From positions 1 through 64,000 of the forward strand of contig JABSRT010000020.1 in assembly GCA_013214945.1 (NCBI GenBank): 64,000 bases of DNA, given 5' to 3'. The translations under genes and the position numbers were made by a program. The DNA comes from Gammaproteobacteria bacterium (lineage in GTDB: Bacteria; Pseudomonadota; Gammaproteobacteria; Enterobacterales; Psychrobiaceae). Position 1 is the stretch's first letter. Each line of letters opens with the position of its first letter. Below the pieces are notes generated by a model. That model saw only the letters and a program-made list of their open reading frames with translations, was not told the DNA's origin and searched no databases. This document shows positions 36,944 to 46,459 of the stretch, piece by piece.

Positions 36944-39013
36944 ATGAAATCAACGACTGCCAACATGGCAGCGGCATTGTTATGTCTAACAGCGGCTTTG
37001 CCACTGACAGCCAAACCCGTTGCCGTGACCGATATAATGCATTTATCGCGCATTCACTCTGCCGCAGTTTCACCCAATGGTGACTTATTAGTTTACGGGA
37101 TTGCAGTTAACAGCGATTTGGAGAAATCGTCAAATCTATATCTTAAAGATTTGAACCAGCCACAACAACCAGCCATGCAGTTAACCTCAAGTCAAAGTAT
37201 CGAGCATGACGTTGTGTGGTCAGCTGACAGTAAATCGATATATTTCATTGCCGAGCGTCCAGTCAGCTCCCAAGCGAGTGCACGAGTTAGTGAACAAGTT
37301 TGGCGGCTAAATTTAGCCGGCGGCGAAGCGATGCCAATTACCCAATTAGGCCTGCCGGTGTTAGGACTAAAATTGTCTCCAGACAACAGTAAAATTGCGT
37401 TATCACTGCCTGCTTTTTCTGGCTGTCAAAATCTTGAATGCAATATCAGTCGTTACACCGCTAACTTTCAGCAGAAGCAACAATCAGCTGACTCTACCAA
37501 TGACTGGCTCATTAGAACCAATAATCGGTGGCAAGACTTAAGCTCTCGCCATATATATGTTGGCGACCTAGCGGCAGGCAAAGTGAGTCACTTAGTTGAC
37601 ATCGCAGCGCCCGAGGCAGGTGCAGCTGACCTGACATTGGCGGGACTAGACGATTTTAGCTTTAGCGCAGATGGACAATCTATTGTTTATGCAGCTAAGG
37701 TCGCGCAAGCGACGTCAAACAACTACGATTTATGGCAGCTACCACTGTCGTCTGGCCCTGCGATAAACCTAACGCCAACCAATATTGGCACAGATCTACA
37801 GCCGATATTTTCAAGTGATGGTCGTTTTATGGCTTATTTAGCGCAAGACTATCAAGGGAACGGCACCCAGAACCGCTCTATTATTTTGGTTGATTTAATA
37901 ACAACCAAAGCTAAAGAACTGGCACCACTGTGGGATCGCTCAGCAACCAGTATTGCCTTTGCAGCCGACAGTCGAAACATTTATGTCACGGCTAATGATA
38001 TGGGCCAGCATGGCGTTTTTGTCGTCAACAGCCAATTTGGCGACATTAAGCGACTTTATAGCGAGGGGAATTCGCAAGTTATTGGTCTTAGTCATGACAA
38101 CCTTGTGATTGACCATAGCAGTTTGAATCACCCGCGTGAATTATTTTTACTTAATCGAGCTGGCGGGAATTTGCAGCCTGTCTCGGCTGTTAACCAAGCG
38201 AAGCTTAACCAGCTTAGCTTTGGTGAGTTCTCTCAGTTTTCGTACCGCGGCTGGAATGACGAGTTGGTTTATGGCTATTGGATTAAACCTAGCAATTACC
38301 AGCAAGGTAAAAAATATCCAATGGTGGTATTGGTTAATCATAATTCTGATCGGCCATTAAATAGATTTTCAGCACAAGGCCAGCCACAAATTTGGGCTGG
38401 CGCAGGTTATGGTGTAGTGACTATCGACTTGCACGGCGCCGTTGGTTATGGCCATAAATTTGCTGATTCAACTGTTGAAGATTGGGGCGGTAAACCATTA
38501 GAAGATTTACAAAAAGGCTTAGCCGCTGTGGTTAAGCAACAACCCTGGTTAGATAACGAAAAAACGTGCGCCATCGGCTCTGGCTTAGGTGGATATTTAG
38601 TTAACTGGATTGCAGGGCAGTGGCCGGATCAATTTGACTGTTTAGTGAATCATGGCGGCATTTTTGATTTGCGAATGCACTATCAACTGACTTCTCAGGT
38701 GTGGCATGTCCAGCGTCAATTTGGCGGTAGCTATAATGAGGTGCCAGATAATTACCAAAACTACAATCCGGCCAACTTTACCAGTAACTGGACCACACCT
38801 ATTATTTTTAGTCATGGCGGCCACGATCCTATTATTTCACCAGCACAAAGTACGGCAGGTTTTAATGCCCTGAAACGCAATAACGTCGCAACCAAATTAA
38901 TGGTATTTCCGCAAGAAAGTCAGCAAGTAACCGCTACCAATAACCTGTCAGCTTGGTATCAGCAGGTATTTGCTTGGGTAGCACAATACACCCAACCTAA
39001 TGTGGCTAAATAA
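36944..39013 (+). CDS. S9 prolyl oligopeptidase-family protein, catalytic residues lost
   Basis: A 689-residue exported protein with a signal peptide ending near TAK, a WD40/TolB-like propeller (about residues 30-400) and a C-terminal alpha/beta hydrolase domain (about 425-685) of the acylaminoacyl-peptidase/dipeptidyl-peptidase type. The domain aligns well with active relatives (VNHGGIFDL, YNPANF, FNALKR, FPQES). The nucleophile motif, normally GxSxGG, reads GSGLGGY, so the position of the serine is Gly547, with Ser546 displaced by one. The His position, normally in FPdEgH, is Gln660. Only Asp628 (HGGHDPIIS) is kept. The gene is otherwise intact, so it looks like a maintained pseudoenzyme, perhaps a binding or chaperone-like protein. 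The ribosome site GAGAGAAG precedes the ATG. Confidence 0.85.
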   Translation: MKSTTANMAAALLCLTAALPLTAKPVAVTDIMHLSRIHSAAVSPNGDLLVYGIAVNSDLEKSSNLYLKDLNQPQQPAMQLTSSQSIEHDVVWSADSKSIYFIAERPVSSQASARVSEQVWRLNLAGGEAMPITQLGLPVLGLKLSPDNSKIALSLPAFSGCQNLECNISRYTANFQQKQQSADSTNDWLIRTNNRWQDLSSRHIYVGDLAAGKVSHLVDIAAPEAGAADLTLAGLDDFSFSADGQSIVYAAKVAQATSNNYDLWQLPLSSGPAINLTPTNIGTDLQPIFSSDGRFMAYLAQDYQGNGTQNRSIILVDLITTKAKELAPLWDRSATSIAFAADSRNIYVTANDMGQHGVFVVNSQFGDIKRLYSEGNSQVIGLSHDNLVIDHSSLNHPRELFLLNRAGGNLQPVSAVNQAKLNQLSFGEFSQFSYRGWNDELVYGYWIKPSNYQQGKKYPMVVLVNHNSDRPLNRFSAQGQPQIWAGAGYGVVTIDLHGAVGYGHKFADSTVEDWGGKPLEDLQKGLAAVVKQQPWLDNEKTCAIGSGLGGYLVNWIAGQWPDQFDCLVNHGGIFDLRMHYQLTSQVWHVQRQFGGSYNEVPDNYQNYNPANFTSNWTTPIIFSHGGHDPIISPAQSTAGFNALKRNNVATKLMVFPQESQQVTATNNLSAWYQQVFAWVAQYTQPNVAK

Positions 39014-39030
39014 CGCGCATAAAGTTTCAT

Positions 39031-39056
39031 GGCTTACCACATGAGTTGCGTAAGCC
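39031..39056 (+). terminator. Hairpin after S9 gene
   Basis: GGCTTAC (39031-39037) pairs with GTAAGCC (39050-39056); CTGTTTT follows. A weak intrinsic terminator candidate 18 nt after the stop. Confidence 0.45.
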
Positions 39057-39269
39057 CTGTTTTAAACATCAGCTTGATAATCGTATGCTATTCAGACCAC
39101 TGGTAAAAAAAAATATGTTACTATTGCAATCTGTCAATGTTAATTGGTCTGGCATGCTGATTGGGTGATTTAAATGTTAGACAAATAGCTGTTTATTATA
39201 AGATCGTCCATTTTATATGCGTTCTAAAAACAAGATCGCTTGACAGATAATGCCAACAGGTTATATTTA

Positions 39270-39281
39270 AAACATTCGTTT
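39270..39281. promoter_or_regulatory. PsrA-like operator upstream of psrA
   Basis: AAAC-ATTC-GTTT, within the wider symmetry TTAAAAC..GTTTAA, lies 19 nt before the psrA GTG. This is the half-site and 4-nt spacer arrangement described for PsrA sites in Pseudomonas and Shewanella, and PsrA is known to repress itself. Confidence 0.6.
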
Positions 39282-39300
39282 AATAAAGGGCTCATTTAGG

Positions 39301-39930
39301 GTGCAAAAAATAGACACAAAAACAAAAATTCTTAATGCCGCAGAACAATTGTTTGCTGAGCGCGGTTATGCTGATACCTCATTGCGTTTAATCACCAGTC
39401 AAGCCGAAGTTAACTTGGCGTCTGTTAATTATCATTTTGGATCTAAAAAAGAACTTATTCAGGCGGTACTGGCGCGATATTTAGATGTATTTACGCCCAA
39501 ACTTACCGTAGCGATTGAAGAATTAAATGGACGTGAAGCTAAATATAATCAAACAGATGTATTTAATAGTTTAATGGAACCATTATTAGAACTTAATGCT
39601 TTTCGCCACCGTGGAACCACAATTTTCTTGCAATTATTAGGTCGCGGTTATGTCGAAACTCAAGGCCACTTACGTTGGTTTATGACAACCCATTACGGTG
39701 ACATAATGGGTGCGTTTAATGCCGCTGTGCAGCAAGCTAATCCTCATTTGTCGAAAGCTGAAGTGTTTTGGCGCTTACACTTTACGCTTGGCAGCGTAGT
39801 GTTTACGATGGCATCGAGTAATGCGTTGTCCGATATCGCAAAGTCTGATTTCAATCAGGATGTTGATATCGAAAATTTGATTAAACGTTTAATTCCATTC
39901 ATCTCTGCTGGTGTTAGCGCGCCAGAATAA
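39301..39930 (+). CDS. psrA: TetR-family fatty-acid-responsive regulator PsrA
   Basis: A 209-residue TetR protein closely resembling Pseudomonas PsrA throughout: AAEQLFAERGYADTSLRLIT, then NLASVNYHFGSKKELIQAV in the DNA-binding helix-turn-helix (about residues 28-50), and WRLHFTLGS in the ligand domain. PsrA senses long-chain acyl-CoA or fatty acids and controls beta-oxidation and, in pseudomonads, rpoS. In Shewanella-type bacteria it takes the place of FadR. The start is a GTG, with AAAGGG about 12 nt upstream. A matching operator lies just upstream. An 11-bp hairpin follows the gene. Confidence 0.88.
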   Translation: MQKIDTKTKILNAAEQLFAERGYADTSLRLITSQAEVNLASVNYHFGSKKELIQAVLARYLDVFTPKLTVAIEELNGREAKYNQTDVFNSLMEPLLELNAFRHRGTTIFLQLLGRGYVETQGHLRWFMTTHYGDIMGAFNAAVQQANPHLSKAEVFWRLHFTLGSVVFTMASSNALSDIAKSDFNQDVDIENLIKRLIPFISAGVSAPE

Positions 39931-39972
39931 GCGCTCGAACATGTCCTTAACCTTGGATTTAGAGTCAAGCGA

Positions 39973-40005
39973 ACGGTCAGGGTCTATAAGAAAAACCCTG
40001 ACCGT
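39973..40005 (+). terminator. 11-bp hairpin between psrA and zapE
   Basis: Perfect arms 39973-39983 and 39995-40005 with an 11-nt A-rich loop. No U-tract follows, so it may be a Rho-protecting 3' stem or an operator rather than an intrinsic terminator. Confidence 0.5.
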
Positions 40006-40052
40006 CCAACACATTCAACAACATCGTTGAACACTATTTGTTGTCGTTAATT

Positions 40053-41234
40053 ATGCCTACCAATTTATTTGAACGTTATCAACAATTCATCAATCAACCG
40101 AACGGGGTTGTCGATCCGGCGCAATTAGCGGCGGTTGCATTACTGTCTGACCTTGCGACTAAGCTCAATGCTGGGCCAAGCAAAGCTGTAACAGGCATAT
40201 ATTTATGGGGCGATGTTGGCCGTGGCAAAACATTTCTAATGGATTTGTTTTATGACAGCATTACCGATCAGCCTAAGTTGCGCTTGCACTTCCATCATTT
40301 TATGGCGCGAATGCATCGTGAACTTAATCTCGAGTCGGGCCATAGCGAACCGCTAAGACGTATTGCCCAACGCTTATCTACTCAATGCCGGGTTTTATGT
40401 TTCGATGAGTTTTTTGTCTCAGACATTGGCGATGCGATGATCTTAGGCCGACTGTTTGAAGCGCTATTCGATTGTGGCGTTACCTTGGTTGCCACATCAA
40501 ATATCCCAATTGAGAACTTATATCAAGGTGGTTTGCAACGTCAGCGGTTCGAGCCAACCATTGAGTTGTTACATCAAAACACGATTAGCTGTCACTTAAA
40601 TGGCGATCATGACCACCGCTTGCGACACTTAACTTATCAGCAAACCTATTTTGAACTTGATCATCAACGCGCGCAGGTTAAATTCAATGAACTGTTTAAG
40701 CAAATAAATCACCAGGGTGATTCAGTTAATGATGCCTTAACTATTTTAGGTCGTAGTATCAAGGTGATCCGAAAGAGTGAAACTGTGGTGTGGTTACATT
40801 TTGACGCTATCTGTAATGGCCCGCGCAGTGCGCTCGATTATATCGAACTAGCGCGCCAGTTTACAACGATATTGATTAGTGAGGTGCCGATCTTAGGGGG
40901 GCAATGTCGATCTTGGATCCGAGCTCGAGGTACTGAAGACGGCAGCGAAGCAACGGCGACCGGTGAGCGACAATTGAGTTACGCCGGTCAAGACGATCCT
41001 GCCCGGCGATTTATCAGCTTGGTTGACGAACTGTACGATCAAAACGTCCAGCTCTATTTAAGTGCTGATGTTCCACTTAACCAACTCTACAGTGGTGGCG
41101 CCTTAAGCTTTGAGTTTAGGCGAACCTTAAGCCGGCTAACAGAAATGCAATCGTTACAATATCTTGAACGTAAACCGGCCATAACATCTATCACCAAGCT
41201 AGCCGTAACTCCGAGTTGCTTGGCCAAGAGTTAA
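40053..41234 (+). CDS. zapE: Cell division protein ZapE (AFG1-like ATPase)
   Basis: ZapE is an AFG1/LACE1-type P-loop ATPase that acts at the Z ring under low-oxygen or heat stress in E. coli. Walker A GDVGRGKTFLMDLF lies near residue 55, Walker B LCFDEFFVSDIGDAM near 118, and the arginine-rich tail LSFEFRRTLSRL near 360. I use the ATG at 40053 (393 residues, MPTNLFERYQQF); a TTG at 40038 would add five unusual residues. In many relatives zapE lies near rplM and rpsI, which are absent here. Confidence 0.93.
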   Translation: MPTNLFERYQQFINQPNGVVDPAQLAAVALLSDLATKLNAGPSKAVTGIYLWGDVGRGKTFLMDLFYDSITDQPKLRLHFHHFMARMHRELNLESGHSEPLRRIAQRLSTQCRVLCFDEFFVSDIGDAMILGRLFEALFDCGVTLVATSNIPIENLYQGGLQRQRFEPTIELLHQNTISCHLNGDHDHRLRHLTYQQTYFELDHQRAQVKFNELFKQINHQGDSVNDALTILGRSIKVIRKSETVVWLHFDAICNGPRSALDYIELARQFTTILISEVPILGGQCRSWIRARGTEDGSEATATGERQLSYAGQDDPARRFISLVDELYDQNVQLYLSADVPLNQLYSGGALSFEFRRTLSRLTEMQSLQYLERKPAITSITKLAVTPSCLAKS

Positions 41235-41236
41235 GA

Positions 41237-41284
41237 CTAATACCTCAAGATGCTAATACCTTAAGATGCTTATACCTTAAGAGT
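41237..41284. repeat. Three tandem copies of a 16-bp repeat
   Basis: Units at 41237-41252, 41253-41268 and 41269-41284 share the core CTAATACCTTAAGATG with one to three differences. They fill the convergent gap between zapE and ptrB, and the third copy supplies the ptrB stop codon (complement at 41277-41279). Confidence 0.75.
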
Positions 41285-43340
41285 TTAATAAACTGATAAA
41301 GAATGACATTTCTTGTGCTTTTTCATGTAGATGACTAAAACGACCCGACGCACCGCCATGCCCGGTCTTCATATCGGTCTTAAACACCAACATATTGTCA
41401 TCTGTTTTGTATTCGCGTAATTTGGCGACCCATTTCATCGGTTCAAAGTACTGTACCTGTGAGTCATGCAAACCTGTGGTGACTAATAGGTGAGGGTAGT
41501 TTTGTGCCGTGATATTGTCGTAGGGTGAATAGCTCAGCATGTAATCGTAATAGACTTTGTCATTAGGATTACCCCACTCGTCATATTCATTGGTGGTCAG
41601 TGGAATTGTTTCATCGAGCATAGTCGTTACTATGTCTAAAAACGGTACATGAATGCCAACACCTAGGTATAACTCGGGCGCCAGATTGACCACCGTACCC
41701 ATCAGCAATCCACCGGCGCTGCCACCGCTGGCAAAAATCTTGTCGCGTGCACCATAACCTTGGTCAGCTAAGTAGTGGGTGACGTCGATAAAATCATTAA
41801 ACGAGTTTTGTTTATTAAGTTTTTTGCCATCTTCATACCAGCTACGGCCTAACATTTCACCGCCGCGCACGTGAGCAATAACATAAACAAAGCCACGATC
41901 TAATAAACTTAAGGTCTGACTGCAGAAGCTCGGATCTACAGTTAACCCGTAAGCACCATAGCCATATTGTAACAGCGGGTTGGTACCATCTTGTTTGAAC
42001 ATGTCCAGGCGATACACTAACGACACCGGAATGCTAACACCATCACGCGCCGTGATATGTAATCGTTCTGCTTGATAGTTTTTAGCGTCAAAATCGCCAA
42101 CAACTTGGTTTTGTTTTAACAAGGTTCTATTTGTTGTGGCTAAATCAAACTGATAAACAGAACCAGGGGTGGTTAAACTCGAGTAGTATATTCTGACATT
42201 ATCGCTTTGCGGTTCAGGGTTATCACCAAGACAGGCATAATAACATGGGTCGTCAAAGACCAGTGTTTGAGTGCCATTGTGCTGATTATGGATCACAAAC
42301 CGAATTTGGCCTTGCTCACGCTCAGTAACAACCAAATAATTATCGAACAGTTCAACATGTTCAAGCAATACTTCGCTACGATGCCCGATCACCTCTTGCC
42401 ACTTTTCACGCTCAAAGATATCTTCGCTACTGGCTTTCATTAACCTAAAGTTAGGTGCTTGCCAATTAGTGACGATATAAAACCACTGCCCAAGCTTATC
42501 AACTTGATATTCGTGCTGCTCATGAAAATCAATCAGACTTAAAAACTCGCCGCTGGGATCATTGGCATCGAGCACTAGCGTGTCAGTTTCTTCGGTTGCA
42601 TCAAGACTAATAAATAATAGCGATTGGTCGCGGCTTTTACCCAAACTTAAATAGAAGCTAGGATCTTCCTCCTCAAACACTAATACGTCATCACTTTGAT
42701 TAGTGCCTAAGTAATGTCTAAAAACTTGACTGCCGAGCAAGGTTTCGGGGTCTTTTTTGACATAAAACACGGTCTTGTTGTCATTAGCCCACATTAACTG
42801 ACCTTCAGTTTGCTCAAGCACGTCATCTAATAACTGCTCGGTATTAAGGTCTTTAATATAAATGGTATAAATACGGCGGCCTTGGGTATCTTGGCTATAA
42901 CTCATCAACTGGTCATTGGGACTTATCGAACAGTCACCGAGCTCATAATAATCATGCCCAGATGCACACCGATTAATATCTAATAACAACTGTTTATTGT
43001 CACCAAGATTGTCAGTTGCGCGATAAAAGCAGTGATATTCGTCATCGCCTTTAATTTCACTGTGGTACCAATAATCACCATCTTTGGTTGGCAAACTGTT
43101 GTCGTCTTTGACTATTCTAGATTTTAATTCATCAAATAGTTGTTGTTGCAGCGCTGCTTGTGGTTGAAGCACGTTGTGGCAAAATTCATTTTCGGCAGTC
43201 AAATGAGCAATCACCTGTGGATCTTGGCGTTGGTCATCGCGCATCCAATAATAATTGTCAATTCGGCTATCTTGATGCTGGTCTAATTGATGCGGTATTT
43301 TTGGTGCAACGGGCGGGGTCAGTTTAGTTACTTGGGTCAC
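41277..43340 (-). CDS. ptrB: Oligopeptidase B
   Basis: A 687-residue S9A serine peptidase that cuts peptides after Arg or Lys, probably in the cytoplasm as no signal peptide is seen. An N-terminal beta-propeller (about residues 75-410) precedes the alpha/beta hydrolase domain. The full triad is present: Ser in GGSAGGLLMG near 538, Asp in GLHDSQVQYFEP near 624, and His in GHGGASGR near 659. This contrasts with the inactive S9 homologue at 36944-39013. Its 3' end lies in a tandem repeat, convergent with zapE. Confidence 0.95.
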   Translation of the reverse strand: MTQVTKLTPPVAPKIPHQLDQHQDSRIDNYYWMRDDQRQDPQVIAHLTAENEFCHNVLQPQAALQQQLFDELKSRIVKDDNSLPTKDGDYWYHSEIKGDDEYHCFYRATDNLGDNKQLLLDINRCASGHDYYELGDCSISPNDQLMSYSQDTQGRRIYTIYIKDLNTEQLLDDVLEQTEGQLMWANDNKTVFYVKKDPETLLGSQVFRHYLGTNQSDDVLVFEEEDPSFYLSLGKSRDQSLLFISLDATEETDTLVLDANDPSGEFLSLIDFHEQHEYQVDKLGQWFYIVTNWQAPNFRLMKASSEDIFEREKWQEVIGHRSEVLLEHVELFDNYLVVTEREQGQIRFVIHNQHNGTQTLVFDDPCYYACLGDNPEPQSDNVRIYYSSLTTPGSVYQFDLATTNRTLLKQNQVVGDFDAKNYQAERLHITARDGVSIPVSLVYRLDMFKQDGTNPLLQYGYGAYGLTVDPSFCSQTLSLLDRGFVYVIAHVRGGEMLGRSWYEDGKKLNKQNSFNDFIDVTHYLADQGYGARDKIFASGGSAGGLLMGTVVNLAPELYLGVGIHVPFLDIVTTMLDETIPLTTNEYDEWGNPNDKVYYDYMLSYSPYDNITAQNYPHLLVTTGLHDSQVQYFEPMKWVAKLREYKTDDNMLVFKTDMKTGHGGASGRFSHLHEKAQEMSFFISLLNS

Positions 43341-43619
43341 TTTGGCAGTCCACGATTTTCATGAGCGCTAAGTCTAACGAATAGTCAGATGGAGATCCAT
43401 TTATTGTGGTCAGCGGCATAATCTGAGCAATAGCTATTACGCCTAATTGATGGGACTGGCGCTGTTGTACTATACACAAGGGCGCCAAGTTGTTGCCATT
43501 TGAGCAGGAGGTCGCTGTAACTCCAGCTAGCCACGCTGCTCAAACTTGCTTTATCACACAGCAACACTTTCAATCAATTGTGAAGCTAGCTACATTTAAG
43601 GTGAACCGAGCCAATGGTA

Positions 43620-46196
43620 TTAGCTGGGCGCCGTAATATTTTCCTGCTGTAATAGCAAAGACTTCGCGTCCTGCGCAGTGACTGGGCACGAATAGTAGAA
43701 ACCTTGCCCAAAAGATGCCGACAGCGTGCGTAAATAGTTAGCTTCAACATCAGACTCAATACCTTCGGCGATCACTTTCATATTGAGGTTCTTGGCTAAA
43801 GATACAATGGTTTTAACAATGGCTTTATGACTAGAATTATGCTCGATATTATAAATAAATGAGCGATCGATTTTTAAAATATCGATTGGGTAACGATGCA
43901 GATAGCTTAATGATGAATAGCCAGTGCCAAAATCATCCAATGCCAGTTTTACCCCGATCTGTTTCAGAGCTTCCATATTTTGTTGGACGGATATTTCGTC
44001 TTCAAGCAAACCGCGTTCGGTTAACTCTAAAATTAAACAGCTTGGCTCGAGTTTGATCAATCTTAATAAACTTGCGACAAAACCAGGCATCGATTTATCG
44101 AAAAATTGACTGCAATCGAAGTTTGAACTGACATAAAGCGCTGGCATTGACAATTGGGTTTGCCATATTTTTAATTGGCGGGCTGCCTTGGCCAAAATCT
44201 GTAAATCGATGTCACCAATTAAACCGCTTTCTTCAGCCTGTGGAATAAAATCATCAGGCATCACTAAACCCCGTTTAGTTGAATTCCAACGAGCTAAGGC
44301 CTCAAAGCCGACAATTTTGTCAGTAGCAAGATCGACAATTGGCTGAAAATAGGGAATAAACTCGCCTTGCTCAAGGCCCTCGCGAATTTCGACTTCAAGA
44401 TTATAGGTATCAATAACCCGCTGATGCATACTGGTATCGAATATTTCGAAACAGCCGCGACCAGAATCTTTTGCTTGATACAAGGCCGTATCGGCATCAC
44501 GCAGCATGATTAACGCATTATCATATCGATGAGCGCCATAAAGGATGCCAATACTGGTGCCTATTTGCACTTGTTGCGATAGCAGTGAATAGGGGTGGGC
44601 TAACTTCGTGGTCATGCGATCGGCGATATCGACGGCTTCACTGTCATTTTCAATATTGGTGATGATCACGACAAACTCATCACCGCCCAAGCGGGCGACC
44701 ATGTCGGTTTCTCGCACCATCGATTTTAGGTCAGCCGCAACTTGTTGTAACAACAAATCGCCAGCGTGGTGACCCAAGGTATCGTTAACGATTTTAAACC
44801 GATCTAAATCGAGAAATAATACGGCAAAGTGCTCTGCTGGGTCCGATTTCCTAGCGCTGATTGCATGGTTTAGCGTTTCGATGAAAAATGCGCGGTTAGG
44901 CAATCCGGTCAGGGCGTCATGAGAGGCCGTATGTTGCAGTTTTTTCTCGGCCAAATGACGTTGTGCTATTTGACGCTTTAACTCTGCGGTTCTGTCTTCA
45001 ACTTTTTGCTCAAGAATTTCGTGCGCAGCCTCTTTATATTCAGCGGCTTCACGACGTTTGATTGCCATTGATACATGATGAGAAACAAATTTCAAGATGT
45101 CAGCGTCTTGCTCGGTAAAGATAATGTCTGGATTGTAACTTTGCACCACCATAGCACCGATGATTTCACCTTGGCTGATTAACGGTACCCCGAGCCACGA
45201 AAAATATTTGGTGGCAGTTGGTGCTATTTCGCCGGATGAGATTAGTTTACTGATTTCACTTTGCGACAATAAAATTGGCTTTGCCTGTTTTATCACATAA
45301 TCGATTAAACTATTGCCGACTGCAACGCGCTTGCCGAGCTGATTATCTAAATCAGTTTCAGTGAATTGGTCTACATGGTAAACCAACTCAATTGTTTGTT
45401 CTGTTTGATAATATTTGGCGACATAGAAATTCGAACAGCTAAGTAATTGACCAATAATATTACGCACTTGATCGTAAAACACTTCGATGGTCAATTTTTT
45501 ACTGTTGAGCTCTGAGATATGTAATAAAGACTCTTGCAACAATTCGCTATTTTCATGCTCCCTAATTTGCTCGCGCAATTCACTGGTATGAAATTCTACT
45601 GCCTGTTGCAATTGGCTTTTATGATCCAGAATCTGCAAAGCTAACACTATTTGTTGGGCTGACAAATTTAGTAATGATTGATCTTGTTCACTGTAACTAG
45701 GCAAGTCAAGACAATGGCTAACTGCCACTATGCCGATCGTATTGCCATTTTTTATTAATGGCACGCCTAACCAATGGATGTCCGGATAAATAGGAGCAAT
45801 AAGCTGATCATTGACCATTTTTTTTAATGTTTGCGGATTGATCCGCAGCTGTTGTTGATTTTCAATGACATAAGCGGTTAAAGAACCGTCTAATTCAGTT
45901 AATGAAATTTTTCGCTGCGGCTTTGTTAAATTCTGATCAACCATGTAGACATATTCTAACTGGCGTGATGCCGGCGCGAATAGTGCAATAAAAAAATGCT
46001 CTGCTTTTAATACCGTATTAACCAGCTGGTGCAGCTGTTTATAGAAGTGCTCAATGTCTTGGCAACCTTCAATAAGTTGATTGAGTTTGGTATGGAATTC
46101 ATTTAGTTTTTGATATTTAGCTTCCAGTTGTGCAATTGGTTGGGCCAATTGGGCATCGATAGCAGACAACTTTGATTTTGATTCTACAATATTCAT
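43620..46196 (-). CDS. GAF-GAF-GGDEF-EAL cyclic-di-GMP turnover protein
   Basis: An 858-residue cytoplasmic protein without membrane segments. Domains in order: GAF 1 (about 35-190), GAF 2 (about 225-385), a coiled-coil linker (about 390-425), GGDEF (about 430-590) and EAL (about 605-850). The synthase motif ARLGGDEF is intact near residue 502, with an RxxD product-inhibition site (RETD) five residues before it. The EAL domain keeps GFEALARW, DDFGTGYSSLSYL, ILKIDRSF and VIAEGIES. Both diguanylate cyclase and phosphodiesterase activities are therefore possible; the two GAF domains would sense a small ligand. It is monocistronic by position. Confidence 0.93.
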   Translation of the reverse strand: MNIVESKSKLSAIDAQLAQPIAQLEAKYQKLNEFHTKLNQLIEGCQDIEHFYKQLHQLVNTVLKAEHFFIALFAPASRQLEYVYMVDQNLTKPQRKISLTELDGSLTAYVIENQQQLRINPQTLKKMVNDQLIAPIYPDIHWLGVPLIKNGNTIGIVAVSHCLDLPSYSEQDQSLLNLSAQQIVLALQILDHKSQLQQAVEFHTSELREQIREHENSELLQESLLHISELNSKKLTIEVFYDQVRNIIGQLLSCSNFYVAKYYQTEQTIELVYHVDQFTETDLDNQLGKRVAVGNSLIDYVIKQAKPILLSQSEISKLISSGEIAPTATKYFSWLGVPLISQGEIIGAMVVQSYNPDIIFTEQDADILKFVSHHVSMAIKRREAAEYKEAAHEILEQKVEDRTAELKRQIAQRHLAEKKLQHTASHDALTGLPNRAFFIETLNHAISARKSDPAEHFAVLFLDLDRFKIVNDTLGHHAGDLLLQQVAADLKSMVRETDMVARLGGDEFVVIITNIENDSEAVDIADRMTTKLAHPYSLLSQQVQIGTSIGILYGAHRYDNALIMLRDADTALYQAKDSGRGCFEIFDTSMHQRVIDTYNLEVEIREGLEQGEFIPYFQPIVDLATDKIVGFEALARWNSTKRGLVMPDDFIPQAEESGLIGDIDLQILAKAARQLKIWQTQLSMPALYVSSNFDCSQFFDKSMPGFVASLLRLIKLEPSCLILELTERGLLEDEISVQQNMEALKQIGVKLALDDFGTGYSSLSYLHRYPIDILKIDRSFIYNIEHNSSHKAIVKTIVSLAKNLNMKVIAEGIESDVEANYLRTLSASFGQGFYYSCPVTAQDAKSLLLQQENITAPS

Positions 46197-46303
46197 TACT
46201 ACAATGATCCCTTTAACCTCAAGGTTATACGATTATGTTTAACAAAGGACGATAGCATACTAAGATATTGTCGGCTAGTAAGTTATCGGCACGATTATAA
46301 AAT

Positions 46304-46319
46304 ATTGTTCTATAACAAT
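46304..46319. promoter_or_regulatory. Small inverted repeat upstream of the GGDEF-EAL gene
   Basis: ATTGTT-CTAT-AACAAT lies 108 nt before the GGDEF-EAL start, reading leftward. It could be an operator; no known motif was matched. Confidence 0.2.
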
Positions 46320-46396
46320 TTTAACGCTCGAATTTAGCACTATATTGACAATTTTAGATTAGAGTTGAGCAAAATAGGAATTTTGGAGCAGGCATA

Positions 46397-46431
46397 AAAA
46401 AGCCCACTTCACCAGGTGAAGTGGGCTTTTA
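46397..46431 (-). terminator. Intrinsic terminator after icd
   Basis: A 15-bp stem (46398-46412 with 46416-46430) with a 3-nt loop. The A-run on the plus strand gives a U-tract on the icd transcript, and T bases on the other side make it potentially bidirectional. Confidence 0.92.
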
Positions 46432-46459
46432 ATTAGGAAATAATAAGAGAATTACTTAA

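Noticed and set aside
43385-43573. 62-codon leftward frame between ptrB and the GGDEF-EAL gene
   Set aside because: No ribosome site and no recognisable features; likely chance in the 279-bp spacer, which otherwise shows nothing.
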